Below the pieces are notes generated by a model, which saw nothing but the letters and a program-made list of their open reading frames with translations, made no database searches and was not told the origin of the DNA. DNA of 64,000 bases from Larix kaempferi (lineage: Eukaryota > Streptophyta > Pinopsida > Pinales > Pinaceae): contig BSBM01001719.1 of the NCBI GenBank assembly GCA_027924585.1, positions 33,430,001 through 33,494,000 on the forward strand. The letters are read 5' to 3'. Of the stretch, positions 11,715 through 23,569 are shown piece after piece (the first letter of the stretch is position 1; each line of letters starts with the position of its first letter). The position numbers were made by a program, and so were the translations under genes.

Positions 11715-12982
11715 CTTGCTAGTTGAAGGTGGTTAGGGGTCCTGTATCTAGTGTTTCTGCCATAGGCCATGTCCATGGTTCCTTGGCTTCCTTGCATTTT
11801 ATGTCTTTCAGCCTCCTCCTCTCTTATTTCTTTGTTTGATTTCCTCCCTGCTTTCTTCGAGGGTCTCTCTGAGAAGTCTTCTTTTGAGGATGAGATTGCT
11901 TCTATGGGATTTTTTTTTTCATTTCAGCATACGAGGGTGAAGAGGTAACCTCTTTCTGTGGCATCAGTTGTTTTTCCTCGCCTCTAATTGTATCTCTCCC
12001 TCTTCCTTCTCTTCCGATGTAGTCTGCTCGTCCGATGTGCTTAGGGATTCAAATTGATTTTGTGAAGCTTCTACACTAGGGTGAGCATTTTCCTGTTGAC
12101 CTTTGTTTGTTGGTGGATTCGATGTCCCGGATGGATTCCCTTTCCCTTTTGTCTTGGAGGTAGATTTTATTGATGCTTGTTTATAGACTTGTTTCCAGTA
12201 ATCTTCTTTGTATTTTTGTTTCTTTCTCTAGTTTTTTTTTGCAATGGCGAGCGAAGTGGTCATATTCACGACAATGCCTGTATTTAAAAGGGATATATTC
12301 GTAGTCTAGCTCCTGTACATGGGACCAGTCTAATACGGTTAGATTTATAGCTTCTGGTGGTCCTACTTCGAGAATCCACTTCCACACATATTCGTACACA
12401 GGTGTATTGATCTTTTTTTCCAGCTTTATCTATATACCGTCCCAGGGTGTTCCCTATGGCTTCAAGTGATTATGGATTCCAGCAATGGAGTGGGAGATGT
12501 GGGAGCCTGACCCAGACAGGGACCACCGAGGGAATATCCTAGGTAAGGTCAAAATCCAGAGTCCATTTGTTCAAGCACAATCCTTGTGGTCCCATAAAAG
12601 AGGGCCCATTCTGGAAGATGAGATCCCGATCCGCAGTGCTCTCAAAGATGAATACGAAATATCCCTTGCCTACTAGGTAGCTTTTGATGTATTCAAAGAT
12701 AAACGATTTCCAGTTCCGTTGCACCCATGATTCTATAGCTTTTGGAGATGGCCATAGTCCAATGAAATGACCGATGAGGCCTCTCTTTGTAAGATTTAAA
12801 GCTGATATGCAAGGTCGTTCAGCCGGAACCGCCACAGTAGGAATCCCATCTAAGTTTTTTACAAATTTATGTTGAATCTTTGAAATTGGTCACTTTCCTT
12901 AGGATTTGATTAGTCTCTTGAAGGCTACGAGCTCCGGAGGAATCGGTGGTGGAGGAGGATCCGGTCCTCCCCCCGGGGCCAT
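11712..12982 (-). pseudogene. LINE ORF1: DUF4283-like nucleic-acid-binding protein with zinc knuckle (broken)
   Basis: Start chosen at 12982 (MAPGGGPDPPPPPIPPE) because it aligns with MAEGGGFDHPPPP in the copy at 15628. The DUF4283-like core (GLIGHFIGLWPSP, then FVFIFESTADRDLIF and GPSFMGPQGLCLNKW) is at 12835-12540. The knuckle (YRHCREYDHFARHC) is at about 12290-12240; its first Cys is Tyr, whereas the other copy keeps CRHCHEYGQFSRHC. An acidic, Ser/Glu/Lys-rich tail follows and ends at the TAA shared with ORF2. ORF1 proteins of this type are thought to bind the element RNA. Several internal stops. Confidence 0.8.
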
Positions 12983-13250
12983 GGCTGTCCTACTCACTCG
13001 GCCTCCACCTCTTTCTTTTATCCAAGCTCTGGAATGCTTTGTTCCTAACGCCTCTGTCAGAGCAGAGGTAAAAGGGCCCCTCTGATTCAATCAGATTACT
13101 TTTGTTGCACCCAGCTAGTACTGGATTCGGTCTTCACAGGGAGTAGTGCTGAGGTCAGATCTGTTGCCAGAATCTGATTCTCCACGCAACCAAATATTCG
13201 ATGCAGATAAAAAACTAAACCTGTCTCTTTGACGATTCCTGTGCTAATTT

Positions 13251-13836
13251 TCATAAGAAACTACAAAGAAGAAGAATTCTATAATTATCTTTTTGAAACC
13301 CCTTACTTTTGACTTTCATGTAAAAGTGCTCCTTTCTTTAAAAAATAAAATTAATAAATTTAAAAATAAATTAATAGTAATATTAATTATAGATTCATAA
13401 ATATAAATGTGAAATTTTATTCTTTATATTGACATTAAAAAAATCTAAAGATCAAAAGCTTCTTTAAAACTCAATGAACGAACTCTAGAACAAAGTTTAA
13501 ACATAAAATTACATATCGAGTTTATATAAAATATCAATCAACTCAAGCATGCAGTTTAAACATAAAATTGCATATGCCATTTATGTAATATATCTCACTT
13601 ATTTTAATGTAATAAAATAAAAAAATTAATATATTTAACTATTTTTAAGTTAAAATTTTATTTTTAAAAATGTTGTAATATAGTTAACTATTTTTTCACC
13701 TAAAGTTTTATTTTTAAAAATGTTTTTAAATTTAAATGTTATTTGTGAAAATTGTTTTTTAGGTGGCACTCTTTTTCAACCACTCCTACTAAACTAATTA
13801 CAAATAATCAATAACTCATTTACATCCATTTTCTTA
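13251..13836. other. AT-rich intergenic stretch, no gene seen
   Basis: Very AT-rich sequence with long A/T runs. A short imperfect repeat ('gtttaaacataaaatt') occurs near 13495 and 13553. It represents the pre-insertion flank of the nested LINE complex that starts at 13856. Confidence 0.6.
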
Positions 13837-13855
13837 TAGCAATGAAATATAATTA

Positions 13856-15552
13856 GGGGTGGTAGGTGCGGGGTCTTCTTTTATCATGGAGAAAAAGAAG
13901 TGGTAAGGTTTTATTGGGGTCTAGGATGTATTATTAATAATTTTTTTCAGATTTATGCTTTACATTATGGATCGAAGATAATCTCAATCTTGGTAATTTC
14001 TCAATTAACAATTTTTGGGGACTCTCTTCTAGTTATCAAGTAGTATTACAACTATTTTTTCAGTCTTAAGTGATTCAAAATCATATTCTTGACATTATAG
14101 AACATAATCTGCATCATATTGAAAATCTTTCCTTTTGGCGTATCCGATGTCATAACAATTGTCTAGTGGATCAACTTGCTAATGAAGCCACTCAATTAGA
14201 CAAAGGAGTTTTGGTGATAAATGATGCTCCTCCATAGCGAAAGTGGATTCTTAAATTCATTAATGATGGGCCTTAGTATTTGTAATCAGCGTTAAGGAGA
14301 GGATATCTTGTTTTATTAATTCTGGAATTTTTGAAAATTTTGGGTTTGTGCATGCATAAGGGGTGGAATGTGGCCACGAAATCCTTCGGATGTATTCAGG
14401 ATCTCTGTCATTTATTTCACACATATTTCATATGTTGTCACTATGCGCTCTCGACTCTTCACGCCATGATCGTTCTGGACCACTCAAGGATAATTATGGA
14501 GTATGTTGGGGAATTACCGGGAGAGGGTGGGATAAATCTAAGTTGGAGGATGATTTTTATTCATATTTGCAATCTAAGTAAGGTAGATTGGATTGGGACA
14601 AATGCATTAGTTGCTTTTCCTCTGTGTTATGGTACCCGATTCAAGGTGGTCAAGGTTCGGTCGTCAATGAAGTGGGTGGATTTATGTTTGTGGTTTGAAA
14701 TTCGTTGCAAGACAAGCAATTCAAGTCTCTTGGGGGAGGGTGTGGAACCTAGTATACAAATCGAAGCTTGTCTCACGGTGGTGCGAGCTCGATCATTGGG
14801 GAAATTATTTGTTGGCCTATGGAGGCATAAGGGGGTGGTTTGGAGGCCTCAAGGTGTATCGCAATCTAGGGGAGCATATATCAAGCTTTTGGTGTTTTAC
14901 GTTAATATAGAGGCAAGGATGGAGGGTGTTTAGGGCGACGCAATAGAGATTAAGCATGCAATGAGAGAAATTGCACATATGAGAAAGACGTTGTGTCGAG
15001 TTGGGGGGAAGTTAGAGAGGATAGAGAATATGATGGAGAGACTTAGTTTTCAAGTGGAGATGAAAGAGCAGTTGGGTGGTAGACTAGAAAATGGGATGGA
15101 ATGTAGGAAGAGAAGTTAGCATAGCTCACACTTGATAGAGATCACCATCAAACTTTAATTCAAGAGCTTGTGTTTGGTCTTCGGTCTAATGTGGGGGATT
15201 TCGCTAACTCTAATGTTTTGGAAATGGACATTGTGCAACAGATTGCTTTGGCCAAATTTGAAAATTTCATCACTCCAAAGATCGAGGACGAGGAGGAGCA
15301 CATGCCTGTTTAAGGTCTTTATGGGTTTGTTTTGTTTTTGCTAGCTTATGTACTGTCAATATGTCTTATTGTTAGGTCATTTTGTTAGAAGATACAGGAG
15401 CTGGACTCTTTGGTTTTTATTGTTTCATGTCTGGTTGTAAATGGTCGTCCAAGGCACTTTATATTGGAAATGTATTGCTTTTCTTTTTGGACTACTAAAG
15501 TTTTCCTCAACCACTTTAATATAATCCTCATAATCGTTCTTGTTAAAAAAAA
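13856..15552 (+). mobile_element. 5'-truncated LINE: RNase H plus C-terminal extension, ending in poly-A
   Basis: Plus strand. A degraded RNase H domain runs from GVVGAG at 13856, through IFGDSLLVIK near 14010, to CLVDQLANEATQ near 14160-14200. About 1.2 kb of further sequence follows, with ORF pieces such as 14331-14933 and a charged terminal segment (VLEMDIVQQIALAKFENF, then stop near 15313). The 3' UTR ends TTTAATATAATCCTC...GTTAAAAAAAA at 15552. The same TTTAATATAATC...poly-A end occurs in the copy ending at 28027, so they belong to one family. Endonuclease and RT are absent through 5' truncation. Confidence 0.75.
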
Positions 15553-15627
15553 TAGTAATGAAATTCAAGTCTGCTCTTAAGTTAGGGTTTTGTGTTATGC
15601 TCTTTGCGGCTTGGATTAAGGGTTTCA

Positions 15628-16998
15628 ATGGCTGAAGGAGGAGGATTTGATCATCCTCCCCCTCCTCTAGTGCCTCCTGAGATAGCCTATTTCAGAAAGT
15701 TGGTAGTGGCTCAAGGAAAGCGGCATGTAAACTCGGGACAACAAAAGTTTGTCAAGAAGCTCACTAAAATCTCGTCTGTGATCCTTCCGGATAAACGACC
15801 CTGTAAAACAACACTTAATATTTATGAGAGAAGTTTTATAGGCCAGTTCATCGGGTTGTGGCTGTCTCCAAAGGAAATAGAGGCTTGGGTGTAGCAGAAC
15901 TGGAAGCCACTAATCTCGGAAGAGGTGAGAAGTTTTTTTGTAGGAAGAGGCTTCTATGTCTTTATCTTTGATAGTAAATCGGACCAAGATCTTATTTTTA
16001 GAAATGGTCCATACTTCATGGGGCCACAGGGGCTTTACCTAAACAAATGGTCTCTAGGTTTTGATCCCACACAAGATGTGCCCTCGGTGGTTCCGGTATG
16101 GGTAAGACTTCCACACCTTCTCTTGTATTGCTAGAACCTAGAATCGTTGGAAGCAATCAGTAATACCCTTCGAAGATATATCGATGCAGCGGACAGGAAG
16201 GATCAGTATTCTTGTGCCTGGATCTATGTAGAGGTAGATCTGGAAGTTAGAATTCCTGAGGCTATCAAAATAATTGTAGTAGATTGGACCCATATCCAGG
16301 AGATCGACTATGAACAACTACCATTTAAATGTCGCCACTGCCATGAATATGGCCAATTTTCCAGGCATTGCAAGAAGAAATTGGAAAAGCAACTGAAGGT
16401 AACAAAAGGGAACAATGGAAATTGGTGCAAAAGCAGTTGGGGTTGAAACCTCCTTTGAAAGCAAGGTCAAAAGGGTGCCAGTCTAGCACGGCAGCTGGGC
16501 CTTCAAAACCTGCAAACCCGTCCCCCATGTAGGGTTCCTTCGAGCCCTCCAAAGACTATATTGTCTAAAAAAGACTCCTCACATAACAAGTTCAATATTT
16601 TAGGCTCCCAAGAAGAACCAGAAGCTCAAGTTGAACATGAGGAAGGTGAAATTTTGAATATGGAATCTAAAACGGAAGCAGAGCCAAAAGTGGATCCTTA
16701 GGACCCTCCTTCAAGTCCTCCTAAACCTCCATATCTAGGAAAAGGTTTATCTTCCTCTCCTTCTTATGTTGAAATGATTAAATGAAAACCTGAAGATGTG
16801 GTAACCTCCTCAGAAGAGGATTCTTTCGACAAGTCGTCCAAGAAGCTAGGTAGGAAATCAAACAAGGAAATTAGAGAAGAAGAAGCAGAAAAGCAAAAAA
16901 TGCAAGGAAACCAAGCCACTTTGGATATGGCTTTCAACAGGAACACCAAATCTAGAAATCCTAGAGGAGGCCCTTCCTCACATACACCTAGTAAATAA
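15628..16998 (+). pseudogene. LINE ORF1: DUF4283-like domain and CCHC knuckle
   Basis: Start ATG 15628 (MAEGGGFDHPPPP). DUF4283-like core: FIGQFIGLWLSPKEIEAWV at about 15840-15894, FVFIFDSKSDQDLIF-type sequence at about 15955-16000, then GPYFMGPQGLYLNKW. The intact knuckle CRHCHEYGQFSRHC (CX2CX4HX4C) is at about 16330-16370. A Lys/Glu/Ser-rich tail (SSKKLGRKSNKEIREEE) ends at TAA 16996-16998. In-frame TAG codons near 15892 and 16132 and a frameshift after about 16440 break the frame. The presumed role is RNA binding in the element RNP. Confidence 0.85.
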
Positions 16999-17000
16999 TG
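16996..17000 (+). promoter_or_regulatory. TAATG stop/start overlap between LINE ORF1 and ORF2
   Basis: AGT AAA TAA ends ORF1, and the last A begins ATG AAA TTG GTC TCT TGG of ORF2. A one-nucleotide overlap of this form is compatible with termination-coupled reinitiation, as described for the insect LINE SART1. It is conserved in the copy at 11710-11714. Confidence 0.75.
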
Positions 17001-18428
17001 AAATTGGTCTCTTGGAATTGCAGAGGGCTGGGGAATCCCAACAAGCTCAAAATGGAACCCACAGATATCCTCATGCTCCAAGAGACCAAATTAGATGAAG
17101 ATGCTATTCTTTTCTTAAGTAGTTTGAAATGGAAGAAACAAGCTAGAATGGCAGTTAGTGCTAGAGGAGCCTCCGGGGGATTAGCCACTCTCTGGTTGGA
17201 AGATTCATTCTCTCTTCTTAACTCCTTTTCCACTCAACATTGGATATTTACTGAGCTTTCTCATCTTCAAAGCAAGATTCGCATTTCCCTTTTCAATCTT
17301 TATGTACCAGTTATGTTCGTGGAAAAAAAGATTGTTGGAATACTTTAGCAGATTTCCTGGAAATTTATTCCCCTTTGAATATTATCCTAGATGGAGATCT
17401 CAACTTAGTCTTCTCATCTGAAGAGAAGAAGGGGGATAACATTAGTATGGATCCTTTGAAGAGTCAAGTGGAAGAAATCATGCATCACTGGGATCTTTTG
17501 GATATCAAGCCAAAGCAAGGATGATAACTTGGTCAAATAAACAAATCGGCTCTAGTCACATAATTGCTCACCTAGATCGGTTTTTAGTGCAAAGCTCCAT
17601 GCTTCTAGAAGGGAAACTTCTAATTTTGCAAATTTTGGCTAATCTTGCTTCAGATCACAAGCCAATTCTTCTTTTTTTGAAAGATGAAGAAAAGTTAGGG
17701 CCAATTCCCTTTTCCTTTATCCATTTATGGTTAGATTTGGATGGGTTAACTAAGACTGTGGAGAAGGATTGGAAAAATCTTGTTCTAGGATACCTGGGGT
17801 TTGTCTGGGAAAAAAAACCCAAAAATACCAAGGAAGCTCTAAAAGAACGGATTAAAGTTAATTTATACCCCCTGTTCATAATAGAAAAGAAGCAATGCAA
17901 ACTTTGTTGAATTCACAATTAGTGATGGAGCAGAAGGTTATTGAACCCTCAAATTTGGTTGAGGAGGTCAAGATTCAATCAAAATCCTTCCACGAATTCT
18001 GTAAAGAAGAAGAATTTTGGAGACTAAAATCCATAATTACCTGGTTGAAAGTTGGGGACAAAAATACCTCCTTTTTTTCATAAACAGACGAAGATCTGGC
18101 AATCAATTAACCATGTCCCAGAAATCCGTTCTAAAAACGGGGATCTGATGAAAGGTTTTGAGCAAGTGAAACATGCAGCACAAGATCATTCTCAAAGCTT
18201 GTACACAAAGAAAGAAGATTCAGAAGAAGAATTCACACAGTGTTTCTTATACCACATTCCCTCTCTGGTCACCAATGGAGAAAATCTCGCTCTGCTAAAA
18301 CCCTTTTCGAAAAATGAAATCATCAATGTAGTTTGGGCCATGGATCCTAATAAGGCCCTGGGAGTTGATGGATTTACCATCCATTTCTATAGAGCATGTT
18401 GGTCCATCATCAAAGTCGATATTGTTCA

Positions 18429-19107
18429 TGTTAGAGCATAAAAACCCATTTAATACTTAGGATATAATTTATTTCATCTTTTATGACTTTCCTAAGTAGT
18501 TTCACCATGTATTTGGCCACTAGTTGACTTCCATGGTCCACCACATGCCAATCTTATCCACTTGAGTACATCCTTGGTCATCCTGCCTACTTTTCTGGAT
18601 ATCCTAAATGGAAAGGGAGCACTTCCTACTTTTGGAGTGCTTTCTCTGCTTTTTCCTGCTTTTAGGAGGATAAGACTAAAGCTAGGCGCTCCAGTGCTTT
18701 TGGCAATTGCTAGATTTTGTGGCCAACACACCTTGCCTCTTTTTCACTCCAAAGCATCATATTTTTCCATTTTCAATCTACTTCACCTTCCAAAATATTT
18801 TTATCCAATTCGTGAGGATCTTGAGTGAGTTGGAGAGAGATGTTTCCACCCTGGGGGGTTTAGCTAGTTTAGTAAGCATGCTTTTGTGACTAATTCGAAT
18901 GCCTCCGTAGAAATTCAAATTTCTGATGTAACTCTATATATTTGCAGCCACTTTATGGTACATGGTTGGATGATGTACATTTATGCTAATACACTTTACT
19001 ATTGTGCATAATTTTGAGTCTGATTTTGAGTGTTCTTGTTAATTCTAGACTAGCAATTTGTGTGAGAATTATTTTCAATCTTATGATCATCCTGTGATTA
19101 GATTTCA
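18429..19107 (+). repeat. Copia 5' LTR
   Basis: Starts TGTTAGAGCATAAAAACC and ends GATTAGATTTCA, 679 bp. It matches the 3' LTR at 23570-24251 over its full length, with scattered substitutions and small indels. The primer-binding site follows after 2 bp. Confidence 0.9.
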
Positions 19108-19109
19108 CA

Positions 19110-19120
19110 TGGTATCAAGG
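19110..19120 (+). promoter_or_regulatory. Primer-binding site (initiator tRNA-Met type)
   Basis: TGGTATCAAGG two bases after the 5' LTR resembles the copia consensus TGGTATCAGAGC, complementary to the 3' end of initiator tRNA-Met. Confidence 0.75.
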
Positions 19121-19462
19121 CTGTTTAGGAGAGCATAACTGCATCTAGTAGCGCACCAGTAGCAAGGATTTTCCACATAAATCAGGCGGGCCATTGCCTT
19201 GTACTCTTGAGTTTAGCTCAAGAGGTCTACCCGAGCGTGACAGACTCTTGAAAGTGCCTACTGTCGAATTGCAGAGATCTATAGGTTGAATCATTCTCTA
19301 GAGAGTTGTTTGTTTGTGATTTTTAAAGGTTCAAATCAGCCTACAGTTCACACCTCATTCTACTCATGGATCCATCTCAGAGCGTGGTCTTGAATCCATT
19401 TAATTATTTTTAGTGGAAGGCGCAGATGGAGATATTGTTGAGGTAGAAAGGGCCTCTATAGA

Positions 19463-20272
19463 GTGACCATGGGAACTAAAACAGAGCCTACTTCAGCTGT
19501 AGAGAAGTCAAAGTGGCATAATCAGAGAGATGAGGCTTATGGCCTTCTCTGCCTCTCGATAGATCTTCTTTTCCATTTGGATGGTCTGACTTCACTAAAT
19601 GAAGTTTGGGAGAAATTGAAAACCTTATTTGGTAAAAATGATGATCCGAGAGGACATCAAATATAGAACAAGTTTATTTCTCTAAGTCCAAGCAACTATG
19701 AGAATCTACAGGATTATTTCTCTAATTTCAAGTCGCTTGTCTTACAGTTGAAGCAGTGTGGTATCGAGAAAAAGGATGAACAATTAGTTTTGGCTATACT
19801 CTCGAAATTGGGGAAAGACTATTCAGTCTTTGTTTTGACTTTCCATGCCACAAAACTAACTGTGAAGAACCGGAATATACCTACTTTATCCAAATTCATG
19901 GAGTCTTTGACACAGGAGCAGAATAACCTTATGTTGATGGGCGCACTAAAGCCTTCAAAATATCAAGCTCTAGTTGCTCGCGACTCAAGGAATTCAAAGG
20001 GTAAGAAGAAGGAAAACTCCAAAAATCCTTTTGAGCAAAAGAAAGAAAGATCTAAGCCACAAGAGGAGCCCTCCACGTCCATAAAGGATCAACATAAGAA
20101 GAAGGAGTGAACCAAGTGCTCATACTGCCAAAGGGCTTTTCATCCTGAAAGATCCTGTATGAGAAATCCCATAGATCAGATGGCACAACTTCTTGAGAAG
20201 AACCATATCCCCATTCCCGAAGGTGAAAATGAGAGGGAAGGAGGTTCTAACTCAGATGGTAAGGAGTGAGTC
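19463..20272 (+). pseudogene. Copia gag
   Basis: Capsid-type sequence (EVWEKLKTLFGK, LQDYFSNFKSLVLQLKQCG, LAILSKLGKDYSVFV), then a Lys/Glu-rich linker and an intact CCHC knuckle at 20117-20158 (CSYCQRAFHPERSC). In-frame stops at the positions expected for Trp (after GHQI and before TKCSYC) break the frame. Gag forms the virus-like particle. Confidence 0.85.
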
Positions 20273-23200
20273 CATGCTCTAATGGCCAACACTTCTTACA
20301 TCATTGATTCTTGAGCTTCAAGGCACATGGTTGCAACCAGAGAATCATTTTCCACCCTCAGTTCCTCAAACAACCCAGATCCTATCATTATTCTTGGAGA
20401 TGACTCGGAAACTACTTCAAAGGGTAAGGGTACAGTAGACCTTGCAAATGGTTCATTTTTTAATGTCCTTTATGTACCTAGTCTTGCTGCAAACCTATTG
20501 TCAGTCTACCAAATGACCCATGTTGGTTCACCTAAAAGATTTGTCTTCACCCCTAATGATGTAGAGATCTATGATATCTCTACAGGAAGAGTTGTTGAAT
20601 TAGGCATTACGGATCATTCCATCAGAGTCTGCAAGTTTTCACGGTTTTTGCCTACCTCTCCACTAGTTGCACTACTCTCTCATGCTAATGAAGCAAGAAA
20701 GATTTGGCATGAGAGGTTTTGCCATCTATATTATAGATACATTCATGAACTTCATGAAAAAACATGGTTGTAGGGTTGCCAAACATCACCTTCACAAAAG
20801 GAGTCTGCCAGGGTTGCATTCTAGGAAAACACCTTGAGAGAAAGTTTGAGAGATCAAGGCCTAAGAGAACCTTTGATCCTTTGGATATGATCCATAGTGA
20901 TATCGTTGGTCCTTTCCCTTGTATGTCACCGAACAAATCCAGATACCTATTAACCTTCATTGATGATTATACTAGGTATTGTTGGGTCTGTTTTCTGCAG
21001 TTTAAATCTGAAGTTTTTGGCCATTTTAAACTTTTATAGCCATGGTTGAGAACCAGTCTGGAATGAAGATAAAGGCAATCAGATCTGATAATGGGGGAGA
21101 GTACATCAAATCTGATTTTTAGCAGCTCTGTGTAGTTGCTGGCATCCACATGCAGCACACTGTGCCATACACTCCTTAGCTGAATGGAGTTACTGAGAGA
21201 AAGAATCGATCTCTGAAGGAGATGGCCACTTGTATGCTAGAAGCAAGATCTTTGCCACCAAATTTGTAGGATGAAGTAATCAATTGTGTAGCCTACATAT
21301 AGAGTAGAGTCCCACATAAATCACTCAAAGGTGTTACCCCTCATAAATCTTGGTGGGGAAAGAAGCCTGATATTTCACATTTCAGGATTTTTGGTGTCAA
21401 GGCTTAGGCTAGAGTGCCATCCGAGAAGAGAAGGGATTTAGAGCCACACAGTAGCCATGCTTGTTTGTTGGATACTCATAAGACTCAAAGGGGTACAAAC
21501 TTCTTGATATGATCACCCACAAAGCATTCATATAAACAAGTGTTTAGTTTGAGGAATACACCCTACAAGGAGTTGAGATTGGAGAGTCTTCTTAACCACC
21601 ACCGGAAGAAGGAAATGAAGAGTTGAATGAGGCTTTTGATGATGAATCTTCTGGTTCTGATTCAGATGAATATTTTGATGATATGATTGCATACCCAAGT
21701 CACCATCAAGGCCAAAGTGGGAAGCAAAAACCATAGAAGCAGCTGGTGAACTTGCTGGGAATCCTCAGGATCTTAGGAAGACAAGGCCACAATATGAGAA
21801 TGCACTTTCAATAAGGGATCCTAATCTTGTTGAGAAATGATTTCTCATGATTGAATCAGATCCTCAAACATATGAAGAAGCCTCAGAATATCCAAGATGG
21901 AGATCTACTATGGATGAGGAATTCCACTCCTTGCAGAAGAATGGAACTTGGGAGCTAGTCAAGCTCCCACCATGCAAAAAGTTAGTAAAATGAAAATGGA
22001 TGTACAAGACAAAGTTGGTTGTTGATTTAGATGCAATCAATCATAAAGCAAGGTTGGTGGCCAAGGTATTCTCACAAGTCCAAGGTCTGGACTATAATGA
22101 GACCTTTTCCCCAGTGGAAAAAATGGATTCTATTCGACTAGTTCTGTCGGTTGCAACAATAAAGTGTTGGGCAGTTCACCACATGGATGTGAACTCTACT
22201 TTTCTTCATGGTGATATCGAGGAGGAGATATATATGCAGCAACCTGAAGGCTATGTTGTAGATCCATCACTTGTGTGTAGGCTAAGGAAATCACTGTATG
22301 GACTTAAGCAATCTCCCAGAGCTTGGTATGCAAAAATGGACCATTTCCTCTTGACACAAGATTTCAATCGGTGCAAATCTGATCCAAATGTGTACCTAAA
22401 GCACATCAATGGTAAGATGGTGATTATAGTATTATATGTTGATGATTTACTAATCACAGGAAGTGCAACTGATGAAATTTCATCACTAAGGATAGATTTG
22501 CATCAAGCTTTCTCCATGTCGGATTTGGGGATTCTAGGGCAGCTTTTGGGGCTTGAGATCACTGAATCACCGAATGGAATCATTGTATGTCAATATAAAT
22601 ATGCTTTCGATATGCTAAAAAGGTTCAAGATGGCAGAATTTAAGGCTGCAAAGACTCCTTTCCTCTTAGGAGTCAGGCTAGAAGAAGGGGATTCTACACC
22701 CTTGGTGAACAATATCATCTATAGGCAACTAGTTGGAAGCTTGTTATACTGGACTCACTCCCAACCAGATTTGGCATATGCAGTAAGTCATGTTGCAATA
22801 TATATGGAGCAAACAAATGAGCTCCATTGGAGGGATGCAAAAAGGATCTTGCACTTTGTGCAAGGCACCAAGACACATGGGATCCACTATACTGCCAATT
22901 TCTCATTAGATCTAGTTGCATTTTCTGACTCAGATTGGGATGGGGATAGAACAGACCGGAAGTCCACTTTCGGATTGTATTCATGCTTGGAGGAGGTCCT
23001 ATATGTTGGTATAGTATAAATCAAAGTGCTATTGCACTCTCTTCAACAGAGGCAGAGTACCGAGGAGCAGTGAATGCAACTACTCAGTGCATCTAGTTGC
23101 AAGGAATTCTTTGTGAGTTCTGGATTGACTTTAGCACTCCCATTGTTCTTTGGGTAGATAATCATAGCAGCTATAAGGATATCCTTAGATCCAGTACTCA

Positions 23201-23394
23201 AACAAACAACCAAGCATATTGAAGTGCACATGCACTACATCCAAAGTCTAGTGCATGCCAGATTGATTGTCTTGGAGTATTGCCCCACTGGTGAGCAAAC
23301 TACTGACATTTTCACTAAATCATTCACAGAGAATACTTTCAACCGTATTAAGTTGTTGCTTGGAGTGGTTGATCATGAGGTGAAGGCTGATTGA
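20273..23394 (+). pseudogene. Copia pol: protease, integrase, RT, RNase H
   Basis: Protease active site IIDS*ASRHM at about 20303-20330, with TGA at 20312 in place of the Gly codon. Pre-integrase: NVLYVPSLAANLLSV and IWHERFCHL. Integrase carries the D,D,E set in MIHSDIVGPF (about 20890), IRSDNGGEYIKSDF (about 21075) and GVTERKNRSLKEM (about 21190). RT: MDVNSTFLHGDIEEEIYM, SLYGLKQSPRAWY and the catalytic LYVDDLLITG (about 22440). RNase H: SDSDWDGDRTDRKST, TEAEYRGAV and VDNHSSYKD. A 339-codon open stretch (22000-23019) covers most of RT. Stops cluster at Trp and Gln codons. Confidence 0.9.
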
Positions 23395-23560
23395 AGAATT
23401 AGGTTCAAAATTTTTATCTTTTCCATTTTGAGGGAGGGTTTTGTCCCATGAGGTTTTCCTTGTTTCCTTGTTTTTTGGACAACGATATGTAAAGGGTGAC
23501 CAAGCCTTGTTGCTCGGCCCTAATATTTTCTGATATAATTTTTCACTTATAATCAGGCTT

Positions 23561-23569
23561 AAGGGAGAG
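23561..23569 (+). promoter_or_regulatory. Copia polypurine tract
   Basis: AAGGGAGAG immediately precedes the TG of the 3' LTR, the standard plus-strand primer position. Confidence 0.8.

Larger units (their letters stand above)
7331..13250 (-). mobile_element. Nearly full-length decayed LINE (ORF1 + ORF2), minus strand
   Basis: About 5.9 kb with the complete domain order of a plant L1-type LINE carrying RNase H: DUF4283-like ORF1, CCHC knuckle, apurinic endonuclease, reverse transcriptase, zf-RVT and RNase H. Every domain can be aligned by eye with the second copy at 15565-28027, which helps fix start sites. The 5' leader (about 12983-13250) has no clear boundary, and the 3' end near 7331 is approximate. 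I could not find a target-site duplication. Numerous frameshifts and stops make it inactive. Confidence 0.85.

Noticed and set aside
14331-14933. 200-codon plus-strand ORF as an independent gene
   Set aside because: It lies between RNase H and the poly-A tail of the truncated LINE at 13856-15552; no host domain recognised, so treated as part of that element.
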